NCBI RefSeq assembly: GCF_002234405.1
Contig: NZ_NMQT01000033.1
Coordinates: forward strand, 26,471-90,470
Reading direction: 5' to 3'
Origin: Amycolatopsis thailandensis
GTDB taxonomy: Bacteria > Actinomycetota > Actinomycetes > Mycobacteriales > Pseudonocardiaceae
DNA length: 64,000 bases
Every line of letters begins with the position of its first letter. Position 1 is the stretch's first letter. Of this stretch, positions 7,852 through 16,711 are shown piece after piece. The notes beneath the pieces are model-generated. The model worked only from the letters and a program-made list of their open reading frames with translations. It searched no databases and was not told the origin of the DNA. Position numbers and translations under genes: made by a program.

Positions 7852-9821
7852 TACGCGGCCTTTCCGGAGATGCGGCTACGGACGGCGCCCGCGAGCGTGT
7901 CGGCGGCCACCTCGGTGACCGGAACGTGTTCCGCGCCCAGGTGTTCCGCCAGTTCCGCGGCGAGCCCGAGGCGCATCTTCCCACTCTCGCAGTCCATCAC
8001 GACCGAAGTCACGTTCCCGGCCAGCAATCCGGCCGCCTGCTGTGCCCGCTGGACGGCGTCCGCACCGCTGGTCGCGCGGCCGTCGGTGACGACGACGAGC
8101 AGTGGACGCCGCAACGGATCACGGACGGCCTCGATCCGCAGAACCCGTGCCGCCTCAAGGAGTCCCTCGGCCAGCGGGGTCCGGCCGCCGGTAGCGAGAC
8201 CGTCCAAACGGGACGCCGCGGCGTCCACGCTGATCGTCGGCGGAAGCGCGAGTTCGGCACCGGAGGCCCGGAAAGTCACCAGGCCCACCTTGTCGCGGCG
8301 TTGATAGGCGTCGAGCAGCAGTGAAAGCACGGCGGTCTTGACCTCGCGCATCCGCTGGCGCGCGCCCATCGAGCCGGACGCGTCGACGCAGAACAGCACC
8401 AGGTTGCCCTCGCGCCCTTCCCGCCGGGCGAACCGCAGGTCCTGGGACCGCACCACGAGCCCGGCGCCGCTGCGGCCGCGAGACCGCTGGTGCGGCGCGG
8501 CCGCGCGCACGGTCGCGAGCAGATGCGGATGCCCGTCCTTGGTCCCGGCGGGCTGGACGCCGATGGTCCGCCCGTTGTCGGTGATCGCCCTCGACCGCCG
8601 TCCGGCGGCGCCCTCACCGGTGCCCTTCACCTCGAAACGCCTGGCACGAAAGGCTTCCCCGGCACCGACCGGCTTCTGGTCACCGCCGCTCCGTCCGCCT
8701 CCCGACGGCTCTTCGCCACCTTCCGACGAAGACGGCGGCGGTCCCGAAGCCTCGCCGCCCTCCGGCGGGGTACCGGAACCGGGACCGTCGTCATCGGGGC
8801 CGGGGTCCTCGGGTTGCGCGTCCTGGAGCGCCTGCTCCAGCTGTTCCTCGGAGATTCCGGGCGCGTCGAAGGGATTGCGGCGACGGCGGTGCGGCAGCGC
8901 GAGCCGGGCCGCGACCCGGACGTCCTCGGTGGTCACCTCGGTCCGCCCGGCCCAGGCGGCGTGCGCGACGGCGGTCCGCGCGGTCACGATGTCCGCACGC
9001 ATGCCGTCGACCTCGAACGACGCGCACACCTCGGCGATCTGCCGCAGCGCGTCGTCCGGCAGCTTGACCGACGGCAGAAGTCGTTGCGCCGCCTCGATGT
9101 CGGCCGCCAGTTCGGCGTCGGCCGCCGCGTACTGGCCGGCGAAACCGTCGGGGTCCGCTTCGTAGGCGAGCCTCCGCCGGACGACCTCGACGCGCAGTTC
9201 GGGATCCCGGCTCGACGCGACCTCGACGGTGAGCCCGAAGCGGTCCAGCAGCTGCGGCCGCAGTTCGCCTTCCTCCGGATTCATCGTGCCGATCAGGACG
9301 AACCGGGCGGCGTGCGACACCGAGACACCCTCGCGCTCGACGGTCGCGCGGCCCATGGCGGCGGCGTCGAGCAGCGTGTCGACCAGGTGATCGTGCAGGA
9401 GGTTGACCTCGTCCACGTACAGCAGCCCGCGATGCGCGGCCGCGAGCAGGCCGGGCTGGAAGTCGGTGACGCCGTCGGCGAGCGCGCGTTCCAGGTTCAG
9501 CGAACCGATCACGCGGTCTTCCGCCGCGCCGACCGGCAGTTCCACCAGCCGCGCGGGACGGCGATGCGCGGCCGAACCCTCGGCGTGCGGACCGTCCGGG
9601 CAGGCCGGGTCGGGTTCGACGGGATCGCAGGAGAACCGGCAAGCGTCCACGACGTCGACGCCGGGCAGCAAACCGGCCAGCGCGCGCACCATCGTGGACT
9701 TCGCCGTGCCCTTCTCCCCGCGCACGAGCACCCCGCCGACGGCGGGCGAGATGGAGGACAGCACCAGCGCCAGGCGCAGATCCGGCATCCCCACAACGGC
9801 GGTGAACGGGTACGGCTTCAC
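7851..9821 (-). CDS. Fused ChlI/ChlD-type chelatase subunit (partner of CobN)
   Basis: This AAA+/VWA protein is expected to power cobalt insertion by CobN. Residues about 1-320 are an AAA+ ATPase with Walker A RGEKGTAKST, Walker B LLYVDEVNLLHD and the MNPEEGELRPQLLDRFGL sensor region. An acidic/Gly-Ser-Pro linker follows, then a VWA domain with MIDAS residues DASGS, GGRTPLAEGL and VVTDGRATSG. It combines in one chain what BchI and BchD do in two. The GTG at 9821 is chosen because GAGGAG stands five to eight bases upstream; ATG at 9857 lacks such a site. It is the first gene of the cobO-cobB-cobC operon. Confidence 0.9.
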   Translation of the reverse strand: MKPYPFTAVVGMPDLRLALVLSSISPAVGGVLVRGEKGTAKSTMVRALAGLLPGVDVVDACRFSCDPVEPDPACPDGPHAEGSAAHRRPARLVELPVGAAEDRVIGSLNLERALADGVTDFQPGLLAAAHRGLLYVDEVNLLHDHLVDTLLDAAAMGRATVEREGVSVSHAARFVLIGTMNPEEGELRPQLLDRFGLTVEVASSRDPELRVEVVRRRLAYEADPDGFAGQYAAADAELAADIEAAQRLLPSVKLPDDALRQIAEVCASFEVDGMRADIVTARTAVAHAAWAGRTEVTTEDVRVAARLALPHRRRRNPFDAPGISEEQLEQALQDAQPEDPGPDDDGPGSGTPPEGGEASGPPPSSSEGGEEPSGGGRSGGDQKPVGAGEAFRARRFEVKGTGEGAAGRRSRAITDNGRTIGVQPAGTKDGHPHLLATVRAAAPHQRSRGRSGAGLVVRSQDLRFARREGREGNLVLFCVDASGSMGARQRMREVKTAVLSLLLDAYQRRDKVGLVTFRASGAELALPPTISVDAAASRLDGLATGGRTPLAEGLLEAARVLRIEAVRDPLRRPLLVVVTDGRATSGADAVQRAQQAAGLLAGNVTSVVMDCESGKMRLGLAAELAEHLGAEHVPVTEVAADTLAGAVRSRISGKAA

Positions 9822-9881
9822 AGCTCTCCTCGTCGTCGACGACCTCCGGCCGATCATCGCACAGGAAATCCGTCGTCTAGC
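9822..9881. promoter_or_regulatory. Divergent promoter region between the chelatase and cobL operons
   Basis: Sixty bases separate the GTG start of the chelatase subunit (-) from the GTG start of cobL (+). It contains the GAGGAG ribosome binding site of the former. I see no riboswitch or convincing sigma-factor hexamers. It must contain both promoters because the two operons diverge from it. Confidence 0.5.
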
Positions 9882-11027
9882 GTGACGAACGTGCGCGAAA
9901 AATCACCCCTGACGGTCGTCGGTATCGGGGCCGACGGCTGGCCCGGCCTGTCCGCGCAGGCCAGGGAAGCAGTGCTCCGCGCGGACGTCGTCGTCGGCGC
10001 GCCGCGCCAGCTCGCGTACCTGCCGGCCGGGGTGAAATCCGAACCGTGGCCAAGCCCGCTCCTGCCCGCCCTCGACGACTTCCTCGCGGGCCGAACCGGC
10101 GTCTGTGTGCTGGCCAGCGGCGATCCACTCCTGTCCGGCATCGGCACGACGCTGATCCAGCGCGGCTACGACGTCGAGGTCCTGCCCGCGCTCTCCTCGG
10201 TGACGCTCGCCCGCGCGAGGCTCGGCTGGTCGGCGGAGGAGACCGAGGTGGTGACGGTCGTCGGCCGCGCGATCGGCCGGGTGAGCCGGGCACTGGCGCC
10301 CGGCCGGAAGATCCTCGTCCTCGGCGCGAACGCCGAAGACCTGCTTGACCTGCTCAAAGCCCGCCGGTACGAGAAGAGCCGCGTCACCGCGCTGTCCGAC
10401 CTCGGCGGCCCCGACGAGCGGATCGGCCCCGGTTCGCTGACCGTGTTCGCCATCGAGGCCGACGGCCCCGCACTGCCGCTGACCGGGCTGCCGGACGACG
10501 CTTTCGAGCACGACGGCCAGCTCACCAAACGCGACCTGCGCGCGTCCGCGCTGGCCAGGCTCGCGCCGTCGCCCGGTGAGCTGCTGTGGGACGTCGGCGC
10601 GGGCGCGGGCAGCGTCGGGATCGAGTGGTCCCGCGTGCATCCGCTGAACCGGGCGATCGCGATCGAGCGGTCGCCGGAGCGAGCCGCCAGGATCACCCGG
10701 AACGCGCACACGCTCGGCGTCCCGGAGCTCGACGTCGTGATCGGCGCGGCCCCGGACGCACTCGAAGGGCTGAGCAGGCCGCACGCGATCTTCGTCGGCG
10801 GCGGGCTGACCGTGCCCGGGGTCTTGGACGCCTGCCTGGCGACCGGCGCGCGGATCGTCGCGCACGGCGTGACCCTCGAAGCCGAACAGGCCCTGGCCCG
10901 CGCGTACACCGAACACGGCGGGGAGCTGATCCGCGTCGGCGTCGAGCAGGCGGCGCCGCTGGGCGGATTCACCGGCTGGACCCCGGCGCGAGCCGTGACA
11001 CAGTGGAATCTTCGGAGCAAACCGTGA
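9882..11027 (+). CDS. cobL: Precorrin-6Y C5,15-methyltransferase (decarboxylating) CobL
   Basis: CobL methylates C5 and C15 and decarboxylates the C12 acetate of precorrin-6Y. The 381-residue protein is the usual CbiE-CbiT fusion. The N-terminal half has LTVVGIGADGWPGL, the P-loop-like GxGxG of tetrapyrrole methylases, and LASGDPLLSGIG. The C-terminal half has the Rossmann-type SAM motif LLWDVGAGAGSVGIEW and IFVGGGLTVPGVLD. Start is GTG at 9882, with GTG at 9891 possible. The stop overlaps the cobM start (GTGA). Confidence 0.96.
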   Translation: MTNVREKSPLTVVGIGADGWPGLSAQAREAVLRADVVVGAPRQLAYLPAGVKSEPWPSPLLPALDDFLAGRTGVCVLASGDPLLSGIGTTLIQRGYDVEVLPALSSVTLARARLGWSAEETEVVTVVGRAIGRVSRALAPGRKILVLGANAEDLLDLLKARRYEKSRVTALSDLGGPDERIGPGSLTVFAIEADGPALPLTGLPDDAFEHDGQLTKRDLRASALARLAPSPGELLWDVGAGAGSVGIEWSRVHPLNRAIAIERSPERAARITRNAHTLGVPELDVVIGAAPDALEGLSRPHAIFVGGGLTVPGVLDACLATGARIVAHGVTLEAEQALARAYTEHGGELIRVGVEQAAPLGGFTGWTPARAVTQWNLRSKP

Positions 11028-11785
11028 CCGTCCACTTCATCGGCGCCGGTCCCGGCGCCGCCGACCTCATCACCGTGCGGGGCCGTGACTTGCTGGGCCG
11101 CTGCGGAACCTGCCTGTACCCCGGCAGCATGACGCCGACAGCGCTCCTGGAGTACTGCCCTCCGGAGGCGGTGCTCGTCGACACCGCGAACCTCGACCTC
11201 CCCGCGATCGTCGAGCGGATGGTCGAAGCCCACAGAGGCGGCCACGAGATCGCGCGGCTGTGTTCGGGGGATCCGTCGATCTACAGCGCTGTCGCCGAAC
11301 AGATGCGCCGCCTCGACGCGGCCGGTGTCCCCTACGACGTCACCCCCGGCGTCCCCGCGTTCGCCGCCGCGGCCGCGTTGCTCAACCGCGAGCTGACCGT
11401 GCCCGAGGTCGGCCAGAGCCTGGTCATCACCCGCGCCCAGGCCCGCTCCACGGCCATGCCGCCGGGTGAGACGCTGGCGAACTTCGCGCGGACCGGCACC
11501 ACGCTCGCGCTGCATCTGGCGATCAACCGCATCGAGCAGGTGGTCGACGAACTGCGGCCGTTCTACTCCGAAGACTGCCCGGCGGCGGTGGTCGCGCTGG
11601 CGAGTCAGCCGGGTGAGCAGGTGTTGCGCGGCACGCTCGGCACCATCGCCGCGCAGTCCCGTGCGGCCGGGATCAGCCGCGCCGCGATGATCTTCGTCGG
11701 AGAAGTCCTTGCGGCCGAAGGATTTCCCGATAGCTTTCTCTATTCGGCCACCAGGGATCGCGCGAACCAACCGGAGTCACTGTGA
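11024..11785 (+). CDS. cobM: Precorrin-4 C11-methyltransferase CobM
   Basis: CobM is a SAM-dependent tetrapyrrole methylase of 253 residues acting at C11 of precorrin-4. Hallmarks are VHFIGAGPGAADLITVRG at the N-terminus, CLYPGSM, LCSGDPSIYSA, and TPGVPAFAAAAALLNRELTVPEV. The GTG start shares GTGA with the cobL stop, and the next gene starts inside the cobM stop in the same way. The chain cobL-cobM-oxidoreductase-cobK therefore has four-base overlaps throughout. Confidence 0.97.
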   Translation: MTVHFIGAGPGAADLITVRGRDLLGRCGTCLYPGSMTPTALLEYCPPEAVLVDTANLDLPAIVERMVEAHRGGHEIARLCSGDPSIYSAVAEQMRRLDAAGVPYDVTPGVPAFAAAAALLNRELTVPEVGQSLVITRAQARSTAMPPGETLANFARTGTTLALHLAINRIEQVVDELRPFYSEDCPAAVVALASQPGEQVLRGTLGTIAAQSRAAGISRAAMIFVGEVLAAEGFPDSFLYSATRDRANQPESL

Positions 11786-12777
11786 AGAGTCTGCGCTGGG
11801 GCCTGCTGGCCGCCGGGACCATCGCCGCCGAGTTCGCGGCGGGCGTCGAGGAGAGCAAGCACGGTGTCCTCGAAGCCGTCGCCGCCCGTTCCGGTGACCG
11901 GGCGGCCGAGTTCGCGAGCCGCTTCGAAATCCCTAAATGCTATGGCTCCTACGAGGATCTGCTCGCCGATCCGGACGTCGACGCGGTCTACATCTCGACG
12001 CCGCATCCGCTGCACGGCGAGTGGGCGATCCGGGCGGCCGAAGCAGGCAAGCACATCCTGTGTGAAAAACCGCTGACCGTGTCGGTCAGTGAGGCCGAAA
12101 AGGTCATCGAAGCGGCGCGGGTCAACGACGTCTTCCTCATGGAGGCGTTCATGTACCGGCTGCATCCGCAGATCCGGCGGCTGGCGGAGCTGATCTCGTG
12201 CGGCGCCATCGGCGAGGTCCGCGCGGTGGACGTCGCCTTCAGCTACAACTTCGCCGTGCCCCGGCTCACCGATCCGGCGCTGGGCGGCGGCGGGATCTTC
12301 GACGTCGGCTGTTACTGCACGTCGCTCGCGCGGCTGGTCTCGCAGGCGGCGACCGGACAGCACGTCGTCGAGCCGGAGGAGGTGCTCGGGATGGCGCGGC
12401 TCGACGCGAACGGCGTCGACGAGTTCGCGTCCGGGCTGCTGCGGCTGCCGGGCGGGATCATCGCGCAGGTGTCCTGCGGGTTTCAGCTGACGCAGGACGA
12501 CCACATCCGCGTCTACGGCTCGCAAGGGCAGCTGTACGTGCCGAAACCGGCGTGGATCCACGAGATGCGCAAGCCGAAGACCTCGCAGATCGTCCTCACG
12601 CCGGAGGGTGGCGAGCCCGAGGTGATCGAGGTCGAAGCGACTCAAGGCCTCTTTGCTCGCGAGGCCGACCACGTCGCCACGCACCTCGCCGACCGGCAGG
12701 CACCCGAACTCACCTGGGCCGAAACGCTCGCCAACCTGCGCACGCTGGAACGGTGGCGCGCGGCCGTGGCGCGATGA
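11782..12777 (+). CDS. Gfo/Idh/MocA-family NAD(P)-dependent oxidoreductase inside the cob operon
   Basis: The 331-residue protein has a Rossmann nucleotide-binding start (LRWGLLAAGTIAAEFAAG), the family motif CEKPLTV with catalytic lysine near residue 96, and the GGGGIFDVGCYCTSLARL segment typical of the dihydrodiol-dehydrogenase-like branch. The substrate cannot be read from sequence. It begins with GTG overlapping the cobM stop by four bases and ends overlapping the cobK ATG by four bases, so it must be co-translated with precorrin enzymes. No member of this family has an established step in B12 synthesis that I know of. The role is open: a passenger gene or an auxiliary reductase. Confidence 0.9.
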   Translation: MKSLRWGLLAAGTIAAEFAAGVEESKHGVLEAVAARSGDRAAEFASRFEIPKCYGSYEDLLADPDVDAVYISTPHPLHGEWAIRAAEAGKHILCEKPLTVSVSEAEKVIEAARVNDVFLMEAFMYRLHPQIRRLAELISCGAIGEVRAVDVAFSYNFAVPRLTDPALGGGGIFDVGCYCTSLARLVSQAATGQHVVEPEEVLGMARLDANGVDEFASGLLRLPGGIIAQVSCGFQLTQDDHIRVYGSQGQLYVPKPAWIHEMRKPKTSQIVLTPEGGEPEVIEVEATQGLFAREADHVATHLADRQAPELTWAETLANLRTLERWRAAVAR

Positions 12778-13517
12778 AGTTGCTGATCCTGGGCGGCACC
12801 GGCGAAGCACGGGAACTGGCCAAAGCGCTGGTCAAGCAAGGCGAGCACGTCGTGTCTTCGCTGGCGGGCCGCGTCGCGCGACCGAAATTGCCGGACGGCG
12901 AAACCCGTGTCGGCGGCTTCGGCGGCCCGGAAGGTCTCGCGCGCTGGCTGACCGAGAACGACGTCGACGCGGTGATCGACGCCACCCACCCTTTCGCCGA
13001 GCGCATCGGCGCCAACGCGGCCGAAGCCTCACTCGCGACGGAAACGCCGCTGCTCAGGCTCGCCAGGCCGGGCTGGACCGAACAGCCCGGCGACACCTGG
13101 CACTGGGCCGACGACCTCGACCACGCCGCGCGACTGCTGCCGGCTTTGGGCGAGCGAGTGTTCCTCACCAGCGGACGTCAGGGGCTCGCCGCTTTCGCCG
13201 GCCTCGGCCTGTGGTTCCTGATCCGGTGCGTCGACCCGCCCGAGGCACCGCTCCCCCGGCGGCACGAAGTCCTGCTCGACCGAGGGCCGTACACGGTGGA
13301 GAGGGAACGCGCGCTGATGGAACGGCACGGCGTCCAGGTGCTCGTGACCAAGGACAGCGGCGGCGCGATGACCGCCGCGAAGCTCACCGCGGCTCGCGGG
13401 CTCGGTCTCCCGGTGGTCGTCGTCCGGCGTCCGCGACGTCCCGAAATAGCCAGCGTGACGTCGGTTCGGGACGCCCTAACCTGGATCGGGGTCGCGACGA
13501 AGGGCAGCCCTGCGTAA
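12774..13517 (+). CDS. cobK: Precorrin-6A reductase CobK
   Basis: CobK reduces precorrin-6A to precorrin-6Y with NADPH. The 247-residue protein has MKLLILGGTGEARELAKAL at the N-terminus, VDAVIDATHPFAERI, VFLTSGRQGLAAF and VLVTKDSGGAMTAAKL, all typical of CobK/CbiJ. The ATG overlaps the preceding oxidoreductase stop (ATGA). Only 33 bases separate its stop from the following arabinosyltransferase gene. Confidence 0.96.
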   Translation: MKLLILGGTGEARELAKALVKQGEHVVSSLAGRVARPKLPDGETRVGGFGGPEGLARWLTENDVDAVIDATHPFAERIGANAAEASLATETPLLRLARPGWTEQPGDTWHWADDLDHAARLLPALGERVFLTSGRQGLAAFAGLGLWFLIRCVDPPEAPLPRRHEVLLDRGPYTVERERALMERHGVQVLVTKDSGGAMTAAKLTAARGLGLPVVVVRRPRRPEIASVTSVRDALTWIGVATKGSPA

Positions 13518-13550
13518 GCCGTTCGGACCAGACCCGTTAGCGTTGCGCCG

Positions 13551-16500
13551 ATGCGTTTGATCGCTGTCACGCTGGGGTTGCTCTCCGCCTTGTGCGCATT
13601 GGCTTTCCCCTTCCTGCCGGTGGTGCAGGACACAGCGGAGGTCGTCTGGCCAACGGGCGGCGACACCCGCTCCGTCAACGCGCCCTTGACCGGGTACTGG
13701 GCCCAGGACCTCCGTGTCGACCTGCCGTGCACGACCGTCCGGTCGCTCGACGCGCGTTCGCAGGGCCAGGCACTGCTGTTCTCCACCGTGCCCGACGGCC
13801 GCACCGACCCGCGCGCGGGCAAGGGTGTCGGGCTGCAGCTGCGCATCGACAACGGCGTGCTGCTCGCGTCCAGTCAGGGACAGCAGATCGTGCAGCAGCC
13901 GTTGCCCGAAAACAAATGCGACATCAAGCTTTCGGCCGACGCGAACCAGATGACGCTGACCGTCGCCGAGACCGTGGTGTTCCACGCCGAGGGTGACGTC
14001 CGGCCTCGGCTGGTCGGGATCTACTCGTCGATCAACGCGGGCAAGGACCCGATCGCCGGCCTACACGTCTCCGTCGTCCCGGACACCCGCTACCAGACGT
14101 CACCGACGGTGCTGAAGTGGATCGTCGGCGTGCTCGCGGCGCTCGGCTTCATCGGCTGCCTGATCGCGGTGTGGCGGATGGACTCCGGGTCCGCCCGCCG
14201 CGCGCCGCGCTGGGCGCCGGTCGGCTGGTGGCGGCTGACCGCCCGCGACGCGACGGTGATCATCGCGCTCGGCGCGTGGGTCTTCATCGGCCCGGTCACC
14301 TCCGACGACGGCTACATCCTCACGATGTCGAGAGTGGCCGAAGAGACCGGCTACCTCACGAACTATCACCGGTGGTTCGGCGTCGCCGAGGCCCCGTTCG
14401 GCTGGTTCTACCACGTGTATCAGCTGATGGCGCACGTCAGCACGGTGCCGCCGTGGATCCGGCTCCCGTCGTTCCTGCTCGGCGTGCTGAGCTGGCTGCT
14501 GATCAGCCGCGAGGTCATGCCCCGGCTAGGCACCCAGGTCCGGATGAGCCGCGCGGCCGGCTGGGCCGCCGCCGCGGTGTTCCTGGTCTGGTGGATGCCG
14601 TTCAACAACGGTGTCCGGCCGGAACCGGTCGCCGCGCTGGGCTCGCTGCTGGCGATCTGCGCCGTCGAACGCGCGCTGGTGACCCGCCGTCTGCTGCCGC
14701 TGTGCCTCGGGCTGACCGCCGCCGGGTTCACCCTGGCCGCGACGCCGACCGGGCTGATCGCGGTCGCCCCGTTCCTGGTCGCCGCGCGCCCGCTGTTCAA
14801 GCTGGTCCGCCAGCGCGCCGAGAACGGCTGGCTGCCGGTGCTCGCGCCGGTGCTGGCCGCCGGGCTGCTGGTGCTCGTCGTGGTGTTCGCCGACCAGACC
14901 TTCGCCACCGTGCAGGAGGCGACCCGGATCCGCACCCTGGTCGGCCCGAACCTGTCGTGGTTCCAGGAACTCGCGCGCTACCAGTTGCTCTTCGAAAGCC
15001 TGCCGGACGGGTCGGTGCCACGCCGGTTCCCCGTGCTGCTGGTGCTGCTGTGCACCGGGACCTGTCTGGTGGTGCTGCTGCGCCGCGGCCGGATCCCCGG
15101 CGCCGCGCTCGGCCCCAGCCGTCGCCTGATCGGCACGGTCGCGCTGTTCTTCCTGCTGCTGGCGCTGACCCCGACCAAGTGGACGCACCACTTCGGCGCG
15201 TTCGCCGCGGTGGGCGCGGCCATGGCGGCGCTGACCGCGCTGGCGACGAGTTCGACGGTGCTGCGGTCGAGACGGAACCGGGCGGCGTTCCTCGCCGGGC
15301 TGCTCGTGGTCGGCGCGCTGGCCGCGACCGGGCCCAACTCGTTCTGGTTCGTCTCGAAACTCGGCGTGCAGTGGACCGCGGTGGCGCCGTCGATCGGCGG
15401 GATCCCGCTGTCGACGATCCTGCTGATCGCGGCCGCGATCTCCGGGATCTACGCGTTCGTGGAGAACGTCCGCGCGCACCGGCCCGGTCAGCAGGCGGGA
15501 CCGCAAGAGGGCCGGAGCCGGTCACTGCGGCTCGGGTCCCTCTCGCTGGTGGTCGTCTGCGGTCTGATGGCGACGGGCGAGTTCGTCAGCATGGCGTGGG
15601 CGATCCACAACCAGCAGGGGTCTTACAGCCTCGGCGCCGCGAACTTCGGGCATCTGTTCGGCAAGAGCTGCAACCTCTCCGACCACGTGATGGTGGAACG
15701 CGACGCCGCGACCAGCATCCTTCGGGCCCAGCCCGAACAGCGGACGGTGCCGGTCAAAAAGGAGGAGCCGCCCGCCGGGCAGACTCCGCCGCCGTTGCCC
15801 GATCCCGAGCAGGACAACGGCCGCGTGCAGACCGGGTTCCACACCCGCGCGATCGACGACAAGGACCCGCTCGCGGAACCTCCGCACGGCTTCAAGCCCG
15901 ACGAGGTGCCGATGTGGAGCAGCTTCCTCGACCCCGAAACGCGGGCCGGACGGCTGCGCAGCGACTGGTACGCCCTCGCCGAAAAGCCCGCCGACGGCCA
16001 GATCGTGGTCGCCACCGCGGGCGCGGCACGGCGGCCGACGTCGGTCAGCCTCGACTACGGCGTGAACACCCCCGAAGGCGTGAAGGTCGTCCGCAGCCAG
16101 TTCGTGCTGCCGCCGGGTGCCGGGACCAACGGCTGGAACGACACCCGGATCAACCTGCGCGACCTCCCGGCCGAGACGACGTCCGTGCGGATCAACATCG
16201 TCGACAACGACCTCACCGAGGACGGCTGGATCGCCGCGTCCGCGCCGCGCGTACCGACGTTCACCACGCTGACCGAGAAGATCGCGGGCAAACCGGTGTA
16301 CGTCGACTGGCCCGCGTCGTTCGTCTACCCGTGCGTCGAGCCGGTGACCTCGCACGACGGCATCTCGAAGATGCCCGAGTACCGGATCACCGCGGGCGCC
16401 GTCGCCGACGAGGCGAACTGGGCGTCCAGCACCAACGGCGGCCCGATCGGCTGGCTCGAAGAGGTCGCCGCCGAACCCGAGGTGCCCAGCTACCTGATCG

Positions 16501-16655
16501 GCCAGCCCAGCCAGTCCTGGGGCCAGCTGCTGCAGGTCGAACCGTTCACCGAGGGCATCGCGCCGACGATCATCCACGGCGAGAAGGTCGTGCCCGGCTG
16601 GTGGTCGCCGGGTCCCGGACCGCGGCAGCCGAACGGCAAGGACCCGACCCGCTAG
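13551..16655 (+). CDS. Arabinosyltransferase (EmbA/B/C family)
   Basis: This 1034-residue GT-C membrane glycosyltransferase would add arabinofuranosyl units from decaprenyl-phosphoarabinose to cell-wall arabinogalactan or lipoarabinomannan. It has an N-terminal membrane anchor and a periplasmic domain to about residue 180. The GT-C acidic motif TSDDGYILTMSRVAEETGY lies in the first long loop, about ten further hydrophobic segments run to about residue 690, and the large periplasmic C-terminal domain ends with VPGWWSPGPGPRQPNG. A TAGCGT hexamer ends seven bases before the ATG and no Shine-Dalgarno site is seen, so a leaderless transcript is possible. Read-through from cobK is also possible. 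Which Emb paralogue it is cannot be told. Confidence 0.92.
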   Translation: MRLIAVTLGLLSALCALAFPFLPVVQDTAEVVWPTGGDTRSVNAPLTGYWAQDLRVDLPCTTVRSLDARSQGQALLFSTVPDGRTDPRAGKGVGLQLRIDNGVLLASSQGQQIVQQPLPENKCDIKLSADANQMTLTVAETVVFHAEGDVRPRLVGIYSSINAGKDPIAGLHVSVVPDTRYQTSPTVLKWIVGVLAALGFIGCLIAVWRMDSGSARRAPRWAPVGWWRLTARDATVIIALGAWVFIGPVTSDDGYILTMSRVAEETGYLTNYHRWFGVAEAPFGWFYHVYQLMAHVSTVPPWIRLPSFLLGVLSWLLISREVMPRLGTQVRMSRAAGWAAAAVFLVWWMPFNNGVRPEPVAALGSLLAICAVERALVTRRLLPLCLGLTAAGFTLAATPTGLIAVAPFLVAARPLFKLVRQRAENGWLPVLAPVLAAGLLVLVVVFADQTFATVQEATRIRTLVGPNLSWFQELARYQLLFESLPDGSVPRRFPVLLVLLCTGTCLVVLLRRGRIPGAALGPSRRLIGTVALFFLLLALTPTKWTHHFGAFAAVGAAMAALTALATSSTVLRSRRNRAAFLAGLLVVGALAATGPNSFWFVSKLGVQWTAVAPSIGGIPLSTILLIAAAISGIYAFVENVRAHRPGQQAGPQEGRSRSLRLGSLSLVVVCGLMATGEFVSMAWAIHNQQGSYSLGAANFGHLFGKSCNLSDHVMVERDAATSILRAQPEQRTVPVKKEEPPAGQTPPPLPDPEQDNGRVQTGFHTRAIDDKDPLAEPPHGFKPDEVPMWSSFLDPETRAGRLRSDWYALAEKPADGQIVVATAGAARRPTSVSLDYGVNTPEGVKVVRSQFVLPPGAGTNGWNDTRINLRDLPAETTSVRINIVDNDLTEDGWIAASAPRVPTFTTLTEKIAGKPVYVDWPASFVYPCVEPVTSHDGISKMPEYRITAGAVADEANWASSTNGGPIGWLEEVAAEPEVPSYLIGQPSQSWGQLLQVEPFTEGIAPTIIHGEKVVPGWWSPGPGPRQPNGKDPTR

Positions 16656-16660
16656 GGGCT

Positions 16661-16703
16661 GAAGGGGCCCTTCACCGCATGAGACGCGGTGAAGGGCCGC
16701 TTC
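16661..16703. terminator. Hairpin between convergent arabinosyltransferase and helR genes
   Basis: Left arm GAAGGGGCCCTTCACCGC (16661-16678) pairs with 16686-16703 with one mismatch. It lies directly after the arabinosyltransferase stop and just before the helR stop. A bidirectional terminator is inferred. An outer pair, GGGGCTGAAGG and CCTTCAGCCCC (16655-16665 and 16729-16739), extends the fold into the helR 3' end. Confidence 0.65.
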
Positions 16704-16711
16704 GCTGCGTC

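Noticed and set aside
9822..9857. ATG 9857 as start of the chelatase subunit
   Set aside because: GTG 9821 has a GAGGAG site at proper distance and begins the conserved AAA+ N-terminus; the extra residues look like untranslated leader.
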